Below are positions 55,141-64,000 of a stretch of DNA of 64,000 nucleotides, piece by piece (position 1 is the first letter of the stretch; each line of letters begins with the position of its first letter). Location of the stretch: positions 34,223-98,222 of the forward strand of contig NZ_PZKN01000013.1 in assembly GCF_003046795.1 (NCBI RefSeq). Reading direction: 5' to 3'. The notes under the pieces are model-generated. The model made no database searches. It was not told the origin of the DNA and saw only the letters and a list, made by a program, of their open reading frames with translations. The position numbers and the translations under genes are program-made. This DNA comes from Desulfonatronum sp. SC1 (lineage in GTDB: Bacteria; Desulfobacterota; Desulfovibrionia; Desulfovibrionales; Desulfonatronaceae).

Positions 55141-56258
55141 GCGGCCCGGACCAGCGGCTGATCGTGTTCTCTCAGGTCCATTTTTGAGACGTCGCCAGAT
55201 TCCTGGGGATGGAAACAGTCCGGCGCAAGCCGGACGGCGGATACGACCCCGTGGTCCGGTTCTTGGCCAAGGGCCTCATTTCGCACCTTCAGCCGTTCCA
55301 GGGCCGACTCCATGATCATCCGGATCAAATCCCGATGGGCGATGCTTTGAAAGCCGCACAGAATGGACAGATCCGAACGCACCGGGTGCAGGCCGGGCAG
55401 GGGGTTGATTTCCAGGATCTGGGCCGCGCCGTGTTCATCCAGGCGGATGTCCACTCGCCCTCCGTCCCGGGCCCCCAAACCGCGCCAGGTTTCCAGGGCC
55501 AGCAGGGACAGCATATTTCCTTCCACGCCCTCCACCAGCCGGTAGCGGACCCGCTCCTCGTACTCTTCCTTGTTGTCCTGAGAGTAGATCAGTCGGTCCG
55601 CGCCTTCCAGAAGCAGCACCTCCATCACGCCCAAGGATCTGGCGCGCTTCCCCGTGCCGACGACGCCCACGGTGAACTCCCGGCCGGACAGAAAGCGCTC
55701 CACCAGTACCGGCTGGTCAAAGCGGCGCAGCAGGTCCGCGCAGGTCCGGGACAGCTCTTCCCTGGTTTGGATCAGGCTGGCGCACTCCACGCCCTTGCTG
55801 GTGCCCTCGGCCACGGGCTTGGCGAATAGGGGGAACGCCAGGTTCACGGACTCCAGATCAGCCAAAGATTCCACCAGGGCAAAGTCCGGCGTGGGTAGCT
55901 TCAGGTCCCGGAGCACCCGCTTGGTCATGGCCTTGTGCAGGCACAGGCCAAGCAGCAGCGGATCGGAAAAGGTGCAAGGAATTCCGTATGCCTCCAGCAG
56001 GCCCGGCACCTGGGACTCGCGGCTGAAACCGCGCAGCCCCTCGGCGATATTGAAGACCATGTCCCAGTGTCGCCCCGCGCCCAGGGCGCGCATTACCGCG
56101 TCCAGATTGCCGATGCGCTCCGTTTCCAGGCCCATGGAGCGAATACCGGCCTCGATGGCTTCGATGGTTTCCGGGCTGTCGAACTCCGCGGTCTGTTCCA
56201 GCGTATAGCCCTGGGCCAGATAGTCCCGGCGCAGGTCGTAAGTCAGTCCGATTTTCAT
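55137..56258 (-). CDS. D-Ala-D-Ala-ligase-like ATP-grasp enzyme (first)
   Basis: A 373-residue ATP-grasp ligase: VFNIAEGLRGFSRESQVPGL and LFAKPVAEGTSKGV are the Ddl-type motifs, and VDIRLDEHGAAQILEINPLP holds the two Mg ligands. It overlaps the aminomutase by 4 bases (ATGA). Compared with Ddl (about 310 residues) it has an insertion around 215-245 and a C-terminal extension of about 50 residues (RNEALGQEPDH onwards). Its substrate may be the beta-amino acid made by the aminomutase. Confidence 0.86.
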   Translation of the reverse strand: MKIGLTYDLRRDYLAQGYTLEQTAEFDSPETIEAIEAGIRSMGLETERIGNLDAVMRALGAGRHWDMVFNIAEGLRGFSRESQVPGLLEAYGIPCTFSDPLLLGLCLHKAMTKRVLRDLKLPTPDFALVESLADLESVNLAFPLFAKPVAEGTSKGVECASLIQTREELSRTCADLLRRFDQPVLVERFLSGREFTVGVVGTGKRARSLGVMEVLLLEGADRLIYSQDNKEEYEERVRYRLVEGVEGNMLSLLALETWRGLGARDGGRVDIRLDEHGAAQILEINPLPGLHPVRSDLSILCGFQSIAHRDLIRMIMESALERLKVRNEALGQEPDHGVVSAVRLAPDCFHPQESGDVSKMDLREHDQPLVRAA

Positions 56259-57598
56259 GCTCCACCTCCTGATTCCCGCGAGGCGAACGGCTCCGGATCA
56301 TGCACGCGGAACGTTGCCCCCTCGAAGTTCCTGAACACCAGATCTTCCCCGACTCGACCTTGGAGATACTCCGGGCATAATGGTGTCTTGCCTCCGCCGC
56401 CGGGCAGGTCCACCACGAAGTGGGGCACGGCGTAGCCCGAGGTGTGGCCGCGCAGGCCCTGGATCATCTCCAGGCCTCTGGTTGCCGGGGTCCGAAAATG
56501 GCTGGTCCCCACCACCTGGTCGCACTGGTAGAGGTAATAGGGTCGGACGCGGTTGCGCAGCAGGCCCTGGAACAGACTGGTCAGCGCGGGTACGGAGTCG
56601 TTCACGCCTTTGAGCAGCACGGTCTGCCCGCCCAGGGGAATGCCGGCGTCCGCCAACCGGGTGCAGGCAGCGGACGCCTCCGGGGTCAACTCCTCGGCTT
56701 GGGTGCAGTGGATGCTTATGAAAAGCGGATGGTAGCGCTTGAGCATCTGGACCAGGCCGGTGGTGATCCGCTGGGGCAGGACCATGGGCACCTTGGTCCC
56801 AATGCGGATGATCTCCACATGCGGGATGGCCCGCAGCCGCTGGAGCAGGTACTCCAGGGCGTGGTCCGTCATGGTCAGGGGATCGCCGCCGGAAACCAGC
56901 ACGTCGCGCACCACGGAATTGCGGGCGATGTAGCGCAAGGCCGATTCCCAACGGCCCGGACCTTGCGCCAGATCCTGGCCGTGACCCGATCCCTGTCCAA
57001 CGCGCCGGGAGCGGGTGCAGTATCGGCAATACGTGGAGCAGAAATCCGTGGCCAGGAAGAGCACCCGGTCCGGATAACGATGGACCAGTCCCGGCACCGG
57101 ACTGTCGTGCTCCTCGGCCAGGGGATCGCCCTGTTCGCAAGGAAGGACATGGTGCTCCGCCATGGTCGGGATCACGCACCGCCGCAAGGGATCGTGGGCG
57201 TCGCGGGCATCCACCAGACTGAGGTAGTAGGGCGTCGCGGCCATGGGCAACATGCTCAGGTCCGGACGCAAAGCTTCGCGCTCCGCGTCGGAAAGTACGA
57301 GCATCCGTTCCAGCTCATCAAGAGAGGTGACCCGGTGCTTCAGTTGCCAGCGCCAGTCGTTCCATTGGCCGGGCTTGGTTTGAGGATAGTGCTTGGCCAG
57401 AAAGGCCGCGGAGCGAGGATTGAGGGGAAAGGAAGGTTTCGTGGATTTGCGTGTCGCGAATCCACCCCAGGGACGGCCAAAAGTTTGGCCGATCACGCCG
57501 TCCAGCAGTCCGGTGAATCCGGACTCCGGTCCAGAGCCGATGCCCGCGTCGCGCAATAAAGCGGGAGGCTCGCTGTCCATCTCCAAGATTTCTTCCAT
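56255..57598 (-). CDS. kamA: Lysine 2,3-aminomutase family radical SAM enzyme
   Basis: A 447-residue KamA-family enzyme. The radical SAM cluster is C187, C191, C194 (CSTYCRYC). The PLP lysine is K404 in PGGGGK. D360 (YQCD) and D397 (FVVD) are 37 apart and 7 before the lysine, exactly the spacing of D293, D330 and K337 in clostridial lysine 2,3-aminomutase; glutamate aminomutases replace these Asp residues. So L-beta-lysine formation is the best guess. GAGG is 7 bases before ATG 57598. It leads an operon with two ligases and an acetyltransferase. Confidence 0.9.
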   Translation of the reverse strand: MEEILEMDSEPPALLRDAGIGSGPESGFTGLLDGVIGQTFGRPWGGFATRKSTKPSFPLNPRSAAFLAKHYPQTKPGQWNDWRWQLKHRVTSLDELERMLVLSDAEREALRPDLSMLPMAATPYYLSLVDARDAHDPLRRCVIPTMAEHHVLPCEQGDPLAEEHDSPVPGLVHRYPDRVLFLATDFCSTYCRYCTRSRRVGQGSGHGQDLAQGPGRWESALRYIARNSVVRDVLVSGGDPLTMTDHALEYLLQRLRAIPHVEIIRIGTKVPMVLPQRITTGLVQMLKRYHPLFISIHCTQAEELTPEASAACTRLADAGIPLGGQTVLLKGVNDSVPALTSLFQGLLRNRVRPYYLYQCDQVVGTSHFRTPATRGLEMIQGLRGHTSGYAVPHFVVDLPGGGGKTPLCPEYLQGRVGEDLVFRNFEGATFRVHDPEPFASRESGGGA

Positions 57599-58128
57599 GA
57601 ATTGGCCTCGTGATGCTCCGGAAGGTCGTCCCGGAATAATACATCAATATGCGCGACTCCCAAAAAGTAACCACCTGACATCAAGAAGTTACCTTGACAT
57701 CACCACGGGTGACGTCCGAGGGAGACAAAAAAGAAGAGGCCATTTTCAACGAAACTTTGAAAAAAACAAGAGGGGATGGATGGAAAGGAGGGGTGCTTGC
57801 CCGTCCCGGGCATGGAGAGAAATTTATAACACTTAGAAATAAATAAAGAAAAAAATTATGCCGGAATGAAAATTAGTCCATGAAACCATGGTCCGAGGAC
57901 GAATACGACGGGTAAAACGCGAGATGAGGGGCCATTTTGATGCAAAAAAACAAACTCAAAAAGACAGGGCGAGAACGACTAAAAAACGCAGTATGCTGAT
58001 TTACAAAGAGAATACACTTCAACAAGTAGCAACGAAGTCGTCGTCAAAAGCCTCCGCGATTTCCCAAAAACCGTTTTTTGGGTTCAAGGTGACGAGATGG
58101 CGGAAAAGGCGCGGATAAGTTCAACAAT
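57599..58128. other. AT-rich intergenic region with tandem operator-like repeats
   Basis: About 530 bases with no supportable gene. Just upstream of kamA, two tandem copies of AAGTNACC-N(2-3)-TGACATCA occur at 57665-57683 and 57686-57702, well placed for a regulator of the kamA operon. A CCCAAAAA/TTTTTGGG hairpin lies at 58063-58082, near the end of the upstream ABC gene. Base composition (57830-58000) is strongly purine- and A-rich, unlike the neighbourhood. Confidence 0.5.
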
Positions 58129-59322
58129 TCACCCGCCCGTCGCTTCCGGCTCCAACTCCCACTGCGTGTTCAAATGCACCAAGCCCGGCGATTCGCTGGC
58201 ATCCCGGATGATGAACGGATACCAGTCCTCCAGGCGGTGGAACTGGGTGGCGTGGTCCCAGGAGTGGATGGAGAGGGAGAGGAAGAAGTTGCCTCTTTTC
58301 AGGGTCAACGGCGCGATGCGCAGGCGCATGGTTCCCCGTCCGTCGATGAATTCGATGGAAGTTTTGGAAATCTGGGTGTTGGAACCGAAGACGTAAATTC
58401 CGTTACCGGTCTTGATGTTGAAGCCGAAGACCGGCTTGTCGATCGGCTTCTTGGCCTTGTAGTGGACCTCCACGATCATCTCCCCGCCGGCTTCGAAGAT
58501 GTTCGTTTCCGTGCCGGTTTCGTCCAGAAGCAGGGCCTCTTCGATCTCCACGTCACGGGTGCCGTGCTCCTCCACGTTGAGCATCCCGATGCGCACCATG
58601 TAGGATTTCAGGTAGCTGAGGATCACAGTGGACGGATCGCCCTGGTCCAAAAGTTGCCCGTCGTGGATCAGCATCACCTCGTCGCAGAACTCGCCCACGG
58701 TTTCCAGGGCGTGGGAGACCAGGAACAGGGTCTTGCCCTTTTTCTGGAACTGTCGGACCCGGTCCAGGCACTTCATCTGAAAGGCCGCGTCGCCCACGGC
58801 CAGAACCTCGTCGATGAGCAGGATGTCCGGGTCCATTTCCACGGCCACGGCAAAGCCCAGGCGGACGTACATGCCACTGGAGTAGTGCTTCACCGGCGTG
58901 TCGATGAAATCCCGCAGCCCGGCGAATTCCACGATGTAGTCGAAGCGCTTCTGGACGTAGTCCCGGGGGATGCCCAGGATCGAAGCGTTCAGATAGACGT
59001 TCTCCCGTCCGGACAGGTCCGGATGGAATCCGGCCCCCAGCTCCAGAAGCGAAGAAATCCGGCCCTGGGTACGGACCACGCCCTCGGTGGGGGTGATGGT
59101 CCCGGCCACCAGCCCCAGCAAGGTACTCTTGCCCGAGCCGTTGGGGCCGACCACGCCCACGGTCTTGCCCTTGGGAACCTTGAAGTTCAGGTTGCGCAGG
59201 GCCCAAAACTCCTTCTTTGCTCCCCCCCTGAACGCCCCGGCCAGGGAATTGAACAAGGTCCGCTGCCCCATGCCCTGGACATAATATCGCTTGCCCACGT
59301 TTTCAGCTTCAATGGCGTACAT
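58129..59322 (-). CDS. Polysaccharide/O-antigen export ABC ATPase (Wzt/TagH type)
   Basis: A 397-residue protein: ABC domain (1-235) with Walker A GPNGSGKST, the LGAGFHPDLSGRENV segment diagnostic of Wzt/TagH/KpsT proteins, signature YSSGMYVRLGF and Walker B ILLIDEVLAVGD; then a C-terminal beta-sandwich (about 255-390) like the Wzt carbohydrate-binding domain. It should energise export of a surface polysaccharide. Its permease gene is not in the window; serS is directly upstream. Confidence 0.9.
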   Translation of the reverse strand: MYAIEAENVGKRYYVQGMGQRTLFNSLAGAFRGGAKKEFWALRNLNFKVPKGKTVGVVGPNGSGKSTLLGLVAGTITPTEGVVRTQGRISSLLELGAGFHPDLSGRENVYLNASILGIPRDYVQKRFDYIVEFAGLRDFIDTPVKHYSSGMYVRLGFAVAVEMDPDILLIDEVLAVGDAAFQMKCLDRVRQFQKKGKTLFLVSHALETVGEFCDEVMLIHDGQLLDQGDPSTVILSYLKSYMVRIGMLNVEEHGTRDVEIEEALLLDETGTETNIFEAGGEMIVEVHYKAKKPIDKPVFGFNIKTGNGIYVFGSNTQISKTSIEFIDGRGTMRLRIAPLTLKRGNFFLSLSIHSWDHATQFHRLEDWYPFIIRDASESPGLVHLNTQWELEPEATGG

Positions 59323-59346
59323 GTCTACCTTTCATGTCCTTCTGTT

Positions 59347-59554
59347 CCAGGACATTATTGTTCTCGAACCGCGGAAGCTCTAGATCGGTATCGAAATCGA
59401 AATCGTGATCGAAATCGATTTCTGGCAACTTTCCGATTTCGATAGCGATTTCGATTTCGATGGGTGTCGCCCCTCCCTGGGGGTTTCCCTTGAGCACTCT
59501 GCAATCTACATCCATGAAATCATTGCGATTCTAAAGAGAACAAAAATATCCTGC
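59347..59554. repeat. Hexamer-periodic element (copy 4)
   Basis: Two 28-base arms of ATCGAA hexamers (59390-59417 and inverse 59434-59461) pair at 26 of 28 positions around a 16-base loop. Outer ends CCAGGACATTATTGTTCTC (59347-59365) and its inverse (59536-59554) agree at 16 of 19 positions. The element fills the gap between the serS end and the ABC ATPase start. Confidence 0.78.
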
Positions 59555-59564
59555 CTTCTGTTCG

Positions 59565-60845
59565 CTATGCCCTCGGCTCCACGACTTCCACCCCGCCCAT
59601 GTAAGGCCGCAGCGCCCGCGGAATGACTAGGCTGCCGTCCTTCTGCTGGCAGTTCTCCATAATGGCCACCAACGTCCGACCCACGGCCAAGCCCGAGCCG
59701 TTAAGGGTATGCACGAACCGGGGCTTGCCGCCGGCCGTGGGCTTGAAGCGGATGTCCGCCCGTCGGGCCTGGAAATCCTCGAAGTTGGAACAGGAGGAGA
59801 TTTCCCGGTAGGTGTTCTGACCCGGCAGCCAGACCTCGATGTCGTAGGTCTTGGCCGCGGAAAAACCCATATCTCCGGTGCACAGGGTGATCACCCGGTA
59901 GGGCAGTTCCAGTACCTGCAAAATGCGTTCGGCATGGCCCAGAAGCAGTTCCAACTCCTCGTAGGAGGCGTCCGGGTGGGCGAAGCGGACCAGTTCCACC
60001 TTGTTGAATTGGTGCTGGCGGATCAAGCCTCTGGTGTCCCGACCATGGGAGCCTGCCTCGGAGCGAAAGCAGGGCGTATAGGCGACGTAGGCCAGGGGCA
60101 GAGCGTCCTCAGCCAGAATTTCATCGCGGTGAATGTTGGTCAGGGGCACTTCGGCCGTGGGGATCAGGAAAAAGTCCGTCTCTTCCAGCTTGAACAGATC
60201 CCCGGCGAATTTCGGCAAATTGCCGGTGCCGGTCAAGCTGTCCCGGTTGACGATGAACGGCGGCAGGCATTCCAGATAGCCATGTTCCCCTGTGTGCTGG
60301 TCCAACATGAAGTTGATCAGGGCCCGCTCCATCCTGGCGGCCCAGCCGGTCAGCAGGGCAAACCGGGCTCCGGTGATCTTGGCGGCGCGCTCAAAATCCA
60401 GGCCGCCCAAACGCGGTCCCAGATCCCAGTGCTCCAAGGGAATGAAGTCCGGACACGCGGGCTCACCCCAGGTACGCAACACGGGGTTATCCGCCTCGGT
60501 TCGGCCCAAAGGCACGGAATCGTGGGGTACGTTGGGCACGCCCAGCAGCCAGTCCTGGACGCGCTGGTCCAATTCCTTCAGTTCCGAGTCCAGGGACTTG
60601 ACCCGATCGGACAGGACGGACAGTTCTTCGATCAAGCCCGAGGCGTCCTCCTTGGCCCGTTTGAGCCTGGCCACCTCGCCCGAAGCCTGGTTGCGCCGGG
60701 CCTTGAGCGCCTCCACTTCCCGCAAGAGCATGCGGCGTTGTTCCTCCAGGGCCAGAAAGGTCTCCAGATCAACCCCGGCTCCCCGGTCTTCCAGGGCCTT
60801 GCGCACCCGGTCCGGAGACTGACGGATCATTTTGACATCAAGCAT
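59565..60845 (-). CDS. serS: Seryl-tRNA synthetase
   Basis: A 426-residue class II synthetase: N-terminal antiparallel coiled coil (about 30-110) that grips the long variable arm of tRNA-Ser, then the catalytic core with [15 protein letters not shown], motif 2 [20 protein letters not shown] and motif 3 [14 protein letters not shown]. It charges tRNA-Ser (and tRNA-Sec if present). Single intact copy with a normal start at 60845. Confidence 0.97.
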   Translation of the reverse strand: MLDVKMIRQSPDRVRKALEDRGAGVDLETFLALEEQRRMLLREVEALKARRNQASGEVARLKRAKEDASGLIEELSVLSDRVKSLDSELKELDQRVQDWLLGVPNVPHDSVPLGRTEADNPVLRTWGEPACPDFIPLEHWDLGPRLGGLDFERAAKITGARFALLTGWAARMERALINFMLDQHTGEHGYLECLPPFIVNRDSLTGTGNLPKFAGDLFKLEETDFFLIPTAEVPLTNIHRDEILAEDALPLAYVAYTPCFRSEAGSHGRDTRGLIRQHQFNKVELVRFAHPDASYEELELLLGHAERILQVLELPYRVITLCTGDMGFSAAKTYDIEVWLPGQNTYREISSCSNFEDFQARRADIRFKPTAGGKPRFVHTLNGSGLAVGRTLVAIMENCQQKDGSLVIPRALRPYMGGVEVVEPRA

Positions 60846-60975
60846 GGGCTTTCCCTCTTTACGGTAGTAACGTCACGGCATGGAAGAACCAGCGTCTACC
60901 ACCCCGGCACCCATGCCGCAACCGCATCACCCCCCCCATGCCCTCATGATTCATCCATCTCCGGCCCGACGCGCC

Positions 60976-62233
<1,258 letters not shown>

Positions 62234-62303
62234 TCGCGAAGAGAAACAGGCCGCGAAGCCGGAATCATCAATCAATTTCATAAAACCACTTCCCGGAGGA
62301 AAT

Positions 62304-63229
62304 ATGCGACGATCACGTTCCATCATGCTCGGCATCGTTGGGGACAGCGGAACCGGTAAAACCACCATCAGCCAGGGGATTCAAAAAATCTTGGAACGGA
62401 CAGGGTCACGAACATCTGTTCCGACGACTACCACCGCTACAACCGGTGCGAACGGAAGGAAAAAAACATTTCCGCCCTGCATCCGGACTGCAATTACATC
62501 GACATCATGCAGAGCCATTTTTACCAGTTACGCCGGGGCGAGGCCATCTTGAAGCCCAACTACAACCATTGTACCGGGGACTTCGACGCGCCGACCTACA
62601 TCGCTCCCAAGGAGTTCGTCATCGTGGAGGGCTTGCTGGGCTTTTCCACCAAAAAGATGCGTGATGCCTTTGACGTCAAGATATATCTTGATCCGGAAGA
62701 GGAACTGCGCATCATCTGGAAGATCAAGCGCGACATGGGCAAACGCGGCTATACCCGGGAGCAGGTCATTGAATCCCTGAACCGGCGGACCGAGGTCTCC
62801 ACCCGATACATCCGTCCCCAGCGCCAATACGCGGACATCGTCTGCTCGTTTTACCGGCCGGAAGGCTATGAGGAGGAGGCCGGAGGCCACCTGAGCAACA
62901 AGTTGATTTTACGGCCCATCATCCAACACCCGGATTTCTCCGAATTCATCGACGAGCGCCCGGAGATCAAGGAGCGGTGCCTTTCCTTCAACCTGAGCCG
63001 CGACTGCGGCCAACCAGTTGACATTCTTGAAATTACCTGGAAGATTAAACAGATCACCGCCGAGACTCTGATGTCCATCATCATGGACTACCTCCCCGGG
63101 GCGGACGGGCTGACCACGGAAGGCATCGGCGAGTACTTCGACGGTCAGAGCACGCAGATCAGTTACCCCCTGGCCATTACCCAACTGTTGACCAGCTACC
63201 ACTTGTACAAAGTCAAGATGAATCTTTAG
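62304..63229 (+). pseudogene. prk: Phosphoribulokinase with a single-base frameshift
   Basis: ATG 62304 follows GGAGGA by 3 bases and opens MRRSRSIMLGIVGDSGTGKT, the P-loop of a phosphoribulokinase/uridine-kinase fold. After KIL the frame breaks near 62394; one added G restores GTDRVTNICSDDYHRYNR and the remaining 280 residues run intact to 63229, including IVEGLLGF and KRDMGKRGYTREQV. The corrected protein would have about 308 residues. PRK makes ribulose 1,5-bisphosphate. The break could be a true mutation or a sequencing error; the rest shows no decay. Confidence 0.75.
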
Positions 63230-63247
63230 CCCTCCAGGAGACGTGTC

Positions 63248-63919
63248 ATGTCACGCGATTATCCGTTCATTCTCACACCGTCGTTATTATCCTCGGACTT
63301 CAGTCGGATCGGCGACGAGCTGGCCGCTTTGGAGCAGGCGGGCCTGGAGTGGGTCCACTGGGACGTCATGGACGGGGCCTTTGTTCCGAACATTACCTTC
63401 GGCCCCCCCGTGATCAAGGCCTGTCGACAAAAGAGCAAACTGTTCTTTGATGTCCACCTGATGATCGAACAGCCGGACCGGTATCTGGGCGACTTCGTGA
63501 ATGCCGGGGCCAATCTGCTCTGCGTCCATGCCGAGGCCTGCACGCATCTGGAGCGAACCGTCTCCGAAATCACCCGGCTGGGCGCAAAGTGCGGTGTGGC
63601 CCTGAACCCGCATACCCCGCTGGATATGGTGGAATACCTGCTGCCACAACTGGACATGGTCCTGATCATGAGCGTGAATCCGGGTTTTGGCGGACAGAAG
63701 TTCATCCCTTTTACCAAGGGCAAAATGCAACGCCTGCGGGCCATGATCCAGGAGCAGGGAGGAACCACGCACATTCAGGTGGATGGTGGAGTTACGCCGG
63801 AAAACATCCGCGACCTGGCCGACCACGGCGCGAATGTCTTTGTTTCGGGATCAGCCTTTTTCGGTTTTCCGCCCTATGCCCAGCGCTACCGGACATTCAT
63901 GGACGCCCTGGACCACTGA
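63248..63919 (+). CDS. rpe: Ribulose-phosphate 3-epimerase
   Basis: A 223-residue TIM barrel: TPSLLSSDF start, WDVMDGAFVPNITFG with a metal ligand Asp, FDVHLMIEQP, MSVNPGFGGQKF and the catalytic Asp in IQVDGGVTPENI. It interconverts ribulose and xylulose 5-phosphates. It lies 18 bases after prk with an AGGAGACG Shine-Dalgarno, and is the only undamaged member of the gap-glpX-prk-rpe set. Confidence 0.95.
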   Translation: MSRDYPFILTPSLLSSDFSRIGDELAALEQAGLEWVHWDVMDGAFVPNITFGPPVIKACRQKSKLFFDVHLMIEQPDRYLGDFVNAGANLLCVHAEACTHLERTVSEITRLGAKCGVALNPHTPLDMVEYLLPQLDMVLIMSVNPGFGGQKFIPFTKGKMQRLRAMIQEQGGTTHIQVDGGVTPENIRDLADHGANVFVSGSAFFGFPPYAQRYRTFMDALDH

Positions 63920-63927
63920 CCCCTGCT

Positions 63928-63953
63928 GGGCGGGAGCCCATCCGCTCCCGCCC
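63928..63953 (+). terminator. GC-rich hairpin after rpe
   Basis: GGGCGGGAG and its exact inverse (9-base stem, 8-base loop) follow the rpe stop by 8 bases. No T-run follows (a C-run instead), so termination strength is uncertain. Confidence 0.65.
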
Positions 63954-63970
63954 CCCCCACGAAAGAACGG

Positions 63971-64000
63971 GGCAATGACCGACTCACCCCGGTCATTGCC
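63971..64000. terminator. Perfect inverted repeat at the window end
   Basis: GGCAATGACC and its exact inverse enclose a 10-base loop and end exactly at the window edge, so a following T-run cannot be seen. Probably a second terminator after rpe or one for an incoming gene. Confidence 0.55.

Noticed and set aside
54121..56258. Peptidoglycan D-Ala-D-Ala ligases
   Set aside because: Two divergent copies in an operon with a lysine aminomutase and GNAT, away from cell-wall genes, argue against a wall role.
57888..58118. Small Lys/Arg-rich plus-strand gene
   Set aside because: Composition follows the A-rich DNA; no ribosome-binding site or recognisable fold.
59347..59554. Retron or group II intron RNA
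   Set aside because: Long hairpins invite the idea, but no reverse transcriptase or conserved intron domain is in the window.

Overview
The window looks like a chromosomal segment of a GC-rich anaerobic deltaproteobacterium, most likely a sulfate or sulfite reducer of the Desulfovibrionales/Desulfonatronum kind. This rests on gene content (tungsten-type aldehyde oxidoreductase, TRAP transporter, sulfonate sulfo-lyase, NADP monomeric isocitrate dehydrogenase, several sigma-54 and FCD-type regulators), not on a marker gene, so the taxonomy is an inference. I saw no tRNA, rRNA or CRISPR array.

Layout. 1-3.5 kb: the end of a type VI secretion-style cargo locus (two pentapeptide-repeat proteins and a DUF3540 protein), then a decayed YefM/RelE remnant and an intact HigBA-like toxin-antitoxin pair. 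4.2-7.2 kb: cation-efflux, small hydrophobic protein and pirin operon, plus an SDR. 7.4-13.5 kb: the housekeeping run ispG-proS-xseA-M23 peptidase, with a MntA/HepT (HEPN-MNT) pair inserted between proS and xseA. 13.5-14.3 kb: gene debris, including an aldehyde dehydrogenase remnant. 14.3-19.0 kb: an amino-acid utilisation island (DAACS symporter, Asp/Glu-type racemase, D-cysteine desulfhydrase/cysteate-lyase-type PLP enzyme, RidA, a broken HisD-family gene, FCD regulator). 19.0-21.7 kb: thioesterase, methyltransferase, SelO. 22.0-26.7 kb: a polar amino-acid ABC transporter (AapJQMP type). 26.8-32.5 kb: EamA transporter, alanine dehydrogenase, an unusual class II aldolase, and a FIST sensor with a hybrid kinase.

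33.0-44.8 kb is the most striking region. One ten-gene minus-strand operon, with a rho-independent terminator and a candidate sigma-54 promoter and read divergently from a sigma-54 activator, encodes a beta-hydroxyacid dehydrogenase, a TRAP transporter, an aldehyde:ferredoxin oxidoreductase, a MoaD-like carrier, a LarA-type racemase, an E1-like ThiF/MoeB protein and both subunits of a 3-sulfolactate sulfo-lyase (SuyAB type). Together they read as uptake of a C3 sulfonate (2,3-dihydroxypropane-1-sulfonate and/or sulfolactate), oxidation to sulfolactaldehyde and sulfolactate, stereo-inversion, and cleavage to pyruvate plus sulfite. Sulfite would be a respiratory electron acceptor here.

45-53 kb: Kef-type antiporter, a repeat-containing lipoprotein, 6-phosphogluconolactonase, monomeric isocitrate dehydrogenase and small proteins. 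53.2-57.6 kb: a second notable operon in which a lysine-2,3-aminomutase-type radical SAM enzyme, two D-Ala-D-Ala-ligase-like ATP-grasp enzymes and a GNAT acetyltransferase are joined by 4-base overlaps. This suggests synthesis of a small beta-lysine-containing metabolite. 58-64 kb: a polysaccharide-export ATPase, serS, and an eroded sugar-phosphate cluster (gap with internal deletion, glpX without its N-terminus and frameshifted, prk frameshifted, rpe intact).

Four intergenic regions carry the same unusual architecture: two facing arrays of a degenerate 6-base unit forming long imperfect inverted repeats, some with outer terminal inverted repeats.
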